The notes beneath the pieces are model-generated. The model saw only the letters and a list, made by a program, of their open reading frames with translations, was not told the origin of the DNA and did no database searches. DNA of 64,000 nucleotides from Acarospora socialis (taxonomy: Eukaryota; Ascomycota; Lecanoromycetes; Acarosporales; Acarosporaceae), in NCBI GenBank assembly GCA_025617375.2, contig JAMYGW020000008.1, forward strand, positions 186,001 through 250,000, written 5' to 3'. Numbering within the stretch: the stretch's first letter is position 1; the number at the start of each line of letters is the position of its first letter. The position numbers and the translations under genes were made by a program. This document shows, one piece after another, positions 60,161-64,000 of this stretch.

Positions 60161-63100
60161 AATGTTTTTCTTTTGACACTGAAATTTTATGACAGTCAGT
60201 TCAGCAATATTATTGTGACTCTACAATCAGTGCTGACACAGTTGAATAAAGAAATGAAATTAATGATTAACAAAGAGAAAATCTTGATTTGTATCTTCAC
60301 AACAGCATTCATTGAGAATATACTGCAGCAGCAAGTCAATTCAGATTTTCTGTCACAAAATGCTAGTCAATCTTGTCAATCATGCACTATCATCAAAGAT
60401 GAACAACTAAATCTTGATTTCAATATCTAACACTTTGAGCAATATCATTATTAAGTTCTCAAAAATCAAGCAAAGACAGACTGAATCTCTACTCTGTTAC
60501 AAAGAACAAAATTTTTGAAGAGACTTGAAATGAAAAAAACTTAGTTCTTATTGACTGAATTTACATTCTGTCTGAATATTATTCATATTCATTCTGCAGA
60601 TGCAGCACACTCAGAATATGCTGACATAGCAAAATAGTCAATTGAATTATTGTTCACAGCAATATTGACTTTCAAAGATCAAAAGCACTTCATATTGATG
60701 TTACAGCAGTTTTCATTTTCTTCAACATGAAGTTAACTGCAATTTTCTCATCATCATCTTCAAAGCTATCAAATGCAAAAAGCAAAACATGCATTCATTA
60801 TTGTTTCAGTACTGCTTCAATGTTAACTCAAAGAAAAACACATTCAGTCTGTCTATCTGAGAACAATAGAAAGAATAAAAACTACAGAGATATTGCTCAA
60901 CAGATTGAACTTTGTTGATATAATTATTTACTATTATATGATCATGATGAGAAGCAACAGTGTTTTATTAATACAATTCAGTTCTGAAATAAAACAAAAT
61001 GTTTTATCAGATCTTTTTCAGAAATTTTGACAAGCATTTTAAAAGCTTTACAAGAGTGTGACACTTACAACAAAAAGTCAATGTAATGAAAGTTCAACAA
61101 ACACAAGTCAAGTGTCTGTGATAGAATCAGAAGTGAGTGATAAGAAAAAAATTAATGAGTTAAATAAAGAGTATGAGAAGCTAACAAAAGCATTCATTCT
61201 TAACAGCACTGTGATCAAGAAAGAATCAGTCTTTGAGAAGTTCTTATATTAATCAAACATATATGTCATCATACATTATTCTGATGTCATTGCAGAATAT
61301 AGAACAGCATTTAATTATTTAACTTTCAGTGAAAAAAAATAAACACAGAGACTTTGAGAGAAAAGTTCTCAATATCAATCATCATAAGATGATCAAGACT
61401 CTCTTACTGAAAGAAAGTGTTCAACAGTTTATTCAATTTGTTCTCAGCAAAAAATTTATGCAATTGATGCTGAAGATCACAGAGAGACTTTTTTGTATTT
61501 ATGCTCAGTGTTTAACTCTTTTCAACAACATTCTATCTGTTTCTGAGCACTTAAAATCAGTTTATGAATCACAGATTGATTTACTGAATGATAATTAACA
61601 CAAAAATTTCACAATGCTAGAATGTATCTCAAGAAGATATGTCATGAAGATAATGAAAATGTTATTATGATTTAGTCAGCTTTCAATGAATCATTTTTTT
61701 CTTCAAAAGCTTCAAGCAGCATATCATGATGACTATGACAAAGAATCTGTAATGCAATTTCTCAAGTCAACATTACAATGATGCAAGAAACTGAGCTTTA
61801 TAGATGAGTTCATTCTTGCTTCAGTTTCTTTTCACATTTAATAACTAATTTTTTTCTCAAATCAACAGTGCTTTCAAACACTGTCTAATGTTCAAGCTTG
61901 AAGATTTTGTTTGAGTGCATAACACAGTCATAACAAGACTTGATCACATCTTTCTTCATAAACTCACATCAATCAGAAGAAAATTATTTGTCTTGATCAT
62001 AAAGATCAAGCAGCTCAGCACAGATAAGAATTGAATACTTTATTTGTCATTGTTGAAGCTCAAGAAAGAGCAGAAAATTATAGATTTTTCTGTCATTGCA
62101 TTAAATAAATTGTATATACTACTGATAAAGCTGCAATAACAGAATAGTGAAGCTTTGCATTTAAAAGACAACTCTCTACTTCTTTATTGTCACTGAGATA
62201 TAGAATATATGTAATTAGATATCAAGATTTCTTTGCAGTAATTGCAAAGTTGTGCTTGTAGATTTGCACAAGAATTGCACTTTAAATTTGTTGTAGAGCT
62301 GAATCACCTTATTTATTTAACATAGAGCTTGACTTTCAACAATTCACAAATACTAGCTCAACAACATTGAAATCATCACATTTATTTGTTCATGTTCAGT
62401 GCTAAAGCAAGAAGTTGTTCTTTCAGTGAAAAACAAGCAAGAACAAGAGTTGCTGACACTCAACATTCTAATTAAAACAGAATTCTTGCATTTACTTTAA
62501 GTAAATCTTCATCTATCAACAGCTTCAGCATCTTTGAAGTACTCAACAAGAATAGACAAGAGTTTCAATGTTCAAAACTTTAAGAACTTCTGAAGATGAT
62601 GTAACAGAATAAAGTAAATTTAAAATGTTTAAAAAAAACATCATAACAAGCAGAGCTTCAGAACTTTCTATGTCTGATATTATGATAGTGATTGATTTTT
62701 GTACTTTTCACAAGTTCTAATACACTTCTCTATCTGCTGCAATGCATTTAGATGTCTGTACAATTTAGTTAACTATTAAAGATTAGAATTATAAGTCAAG
62801 AATTTCACTGTGTCAGTTGCACAATTTAAGATGAAGAAAACATCACTGTGTATACAGAATAGAATCTTTTCAATTCTTAATGATGATATTGTGACTTGTC
62901 ATTAAAACTGAACAAGAAGAAAAGATCAGCTTAAAAACACTTTACACTCTTTCTGACTTGAAAAACTAACTGTTTATAGCTATTTTGCTGTGCACAAAGT
63001 CACAAAGAATTTGAAAATCTGTTCTATCAACACTTTTATCAGATATCTCACTGCTATTCAAAACATATCAGATAGTACTTAAACATCTGATTAAGTAAAT

Positions 63101-63935
63101 CAGAGTACTTCATCTACAATATGAATAATGCTGATATTTTTTACAGTTCTTTTTCTGCACTACACTATTTACTTTTAGATTTCTCAATACTGACTTGACA
63201 TCTCTTCAGCTTCACTCTTCAGCATCTTTTTCTCTTTGTAGATTTTTTTCAGTTACTTCTCAGCATTCTTAATTTTACACAGCATACATTGTTACTCTAA
63301 CTCTAACATCACTTTGCTGATGCAATGCTGCTGTGATAGTGAGTTCAAGCAATTTATATAAACAAACAACTTTGTCAAGAAAATGATCTTAGATTTTTGA
63401 AGATTTCAGAATGACATTCTTGAAGATCAAATACATTATAAAAAATTATATAAAAAACTCAGTAACTTCAGAACAATACTTAAGAAGATATTTTCTGATC
63501 TAAATTCAAGAAGATACTAAAATTCAGCTCTAGCTACAAGAGAATTAACACTTCAGAATAATAGATTTTCTTTTTATTACTATCACAACAACATTCTATA
63601 TGACTCAAGATTACAATAATAACATCAATCTTCATTTTGACAGTCTCTACAACTTTAAATTTACTTGTTGCTGCAAATCTCTTGTCACTGCAAGTTCTCA
63701 CAATCATAAATTTCTTGCTGTCACAAATCTTACATGTCACTGTCTGTCACAATAAAGCTCTGTTGTCATAAATCTCTTGTTGTTGCAAGTCTCAGTGAAC
63801 ATCATCACAATAAAGCACAAAAAGAATGACAACATCATAAAATGAGTCAGAATACTCAGAGTTATCACAATATCATTATTGTTCTTGTGAACTCAGTGAG
63901 TGTTTAATTTTCATCATGTGTATACTGTTAAATCA
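60161..63935. other. Decayed AT-rich DNA, family not recognised
   Basis: Several short plus-strand open frames (60173-60430, 60727-60918, 61058-61252, 61329-61598) lie one after another and read like remnants of one longer coding region, with a CQSC cysteine pair near 60380 and Lys-rich segments. I recognise no family, and no RT, integrase or transposase motif. CC, GG and CG are nearly absent, so this is an old repeat rather than a host gene. Around 63680-63830 CACAA/TTGTTG-rich, LTR-like sequence occurs. Confidence 0.35.
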
Positions 63936-64000
63936 GAGTGGTTGTGTGATATAGTGGACAGTTTATCATGCTGGTAGTCTTTTTAATTTAAGTGAAAATT
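63936..64000 (+). mobile_element. SINE S4, 5' end cut by the window edge
   Basis: GAGTGGTTGTGTGATATAGT and on through TTTAATTTAAGTGAAAATT match the first 65 bp of the SINE head. The preceding bases (TATACTGTTAAATCAGAGTG) resemble those before S2 (TATACTGTGTAAACAGAGTG), so the two may share more than the SINE itself. Confidence 0.8.

Noticed and set aside
9363-64000. A genetic code with TGA as Trp (mitochondrial-like), suggested by TGA at Trp positions in the AT-rich part
   Set aside because: Intact LINE C uses TGG at the same positions, host gene DBP3 ends in TGA, and genomic repeats flank nuclear genes without a break. Mutation of TGG explains the pattern.

Overview
The window is nuclear DNA from a filamentous ascomycete (Pezizomycotina). 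The evidence is short GT-AG introns of about 49-63 bp, orthologues of fungal housekeeping genes, a Tad1-type LINE, and repeats heavily scarred by C-to-T mutation. It has two sharply different parts.

Positions 1-9114 are an ordinary gene-dense block. It holds four spliced genes: the replication protein A large subunit (RFA1, +), an NADPH:quinone oxidoreductase of the zeta-crystallin/PIG3 type (+), the DEAD-box helicase DBP3 (+), and the ER flippase-like protein RFT1 (-). DBP3 and RFT1 converge tail to tail with 26 bp between their stop codons. A 447-bp MITE with 37-bp terminal inverted repeats and TA target sites lies between the oxidoreductase and DBP3. The four genes serve unrelated housekeeping functions, and nothing suggests a cluster.

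From about 9115 to 64000 the window is an AT-rich nest of transposons with no recognisable host gene. In order it holds: a broken Ty1/copia 5' end with two LTR copies; a decayed Tad-type LINE (A) split by a young insertion made of a 3'-truncated LINE (B) joined to a whole LINE (C, both ORFs open); a rearranged SINE; unassigned AT-rich DNA; LINE D inside an older deleted LINE (F), both minus strand; an inverted-repeat element; a copia fossil; a complete SINE; three Ty3/gypsy fossils (two plus, one minus); LINE E inserted into the minus-strand gypsy; another SINE with perfect target duplications; unassigned DNA; and the start of a fourth SINE cut by the window edge.

The main points for a second look are as follows. 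(1) The repeats appear to have been mutated mainly at CpC (GG to GA on the other strand), with some CpG and little CpA. This is unlike classical CpA-type RIP, and it removes nearly all CC, GG and CG from the old elements while CA and TG remain common. (2) A tRNA-derived SINE has a 3' body and (AAAT)n tail that match the 3'UTR of the Tad-like LINE in the same window, so the parasite and its likely partner lie together. (3) The B-C insertion has the structure expected from template jumping during target-primed reverse transcription. (4) LINEs A, D and E share many of the same inactivating mutations at separate loci, as if a mutated LINE was copied again in trans. All intron borders and alignments were done by eye.
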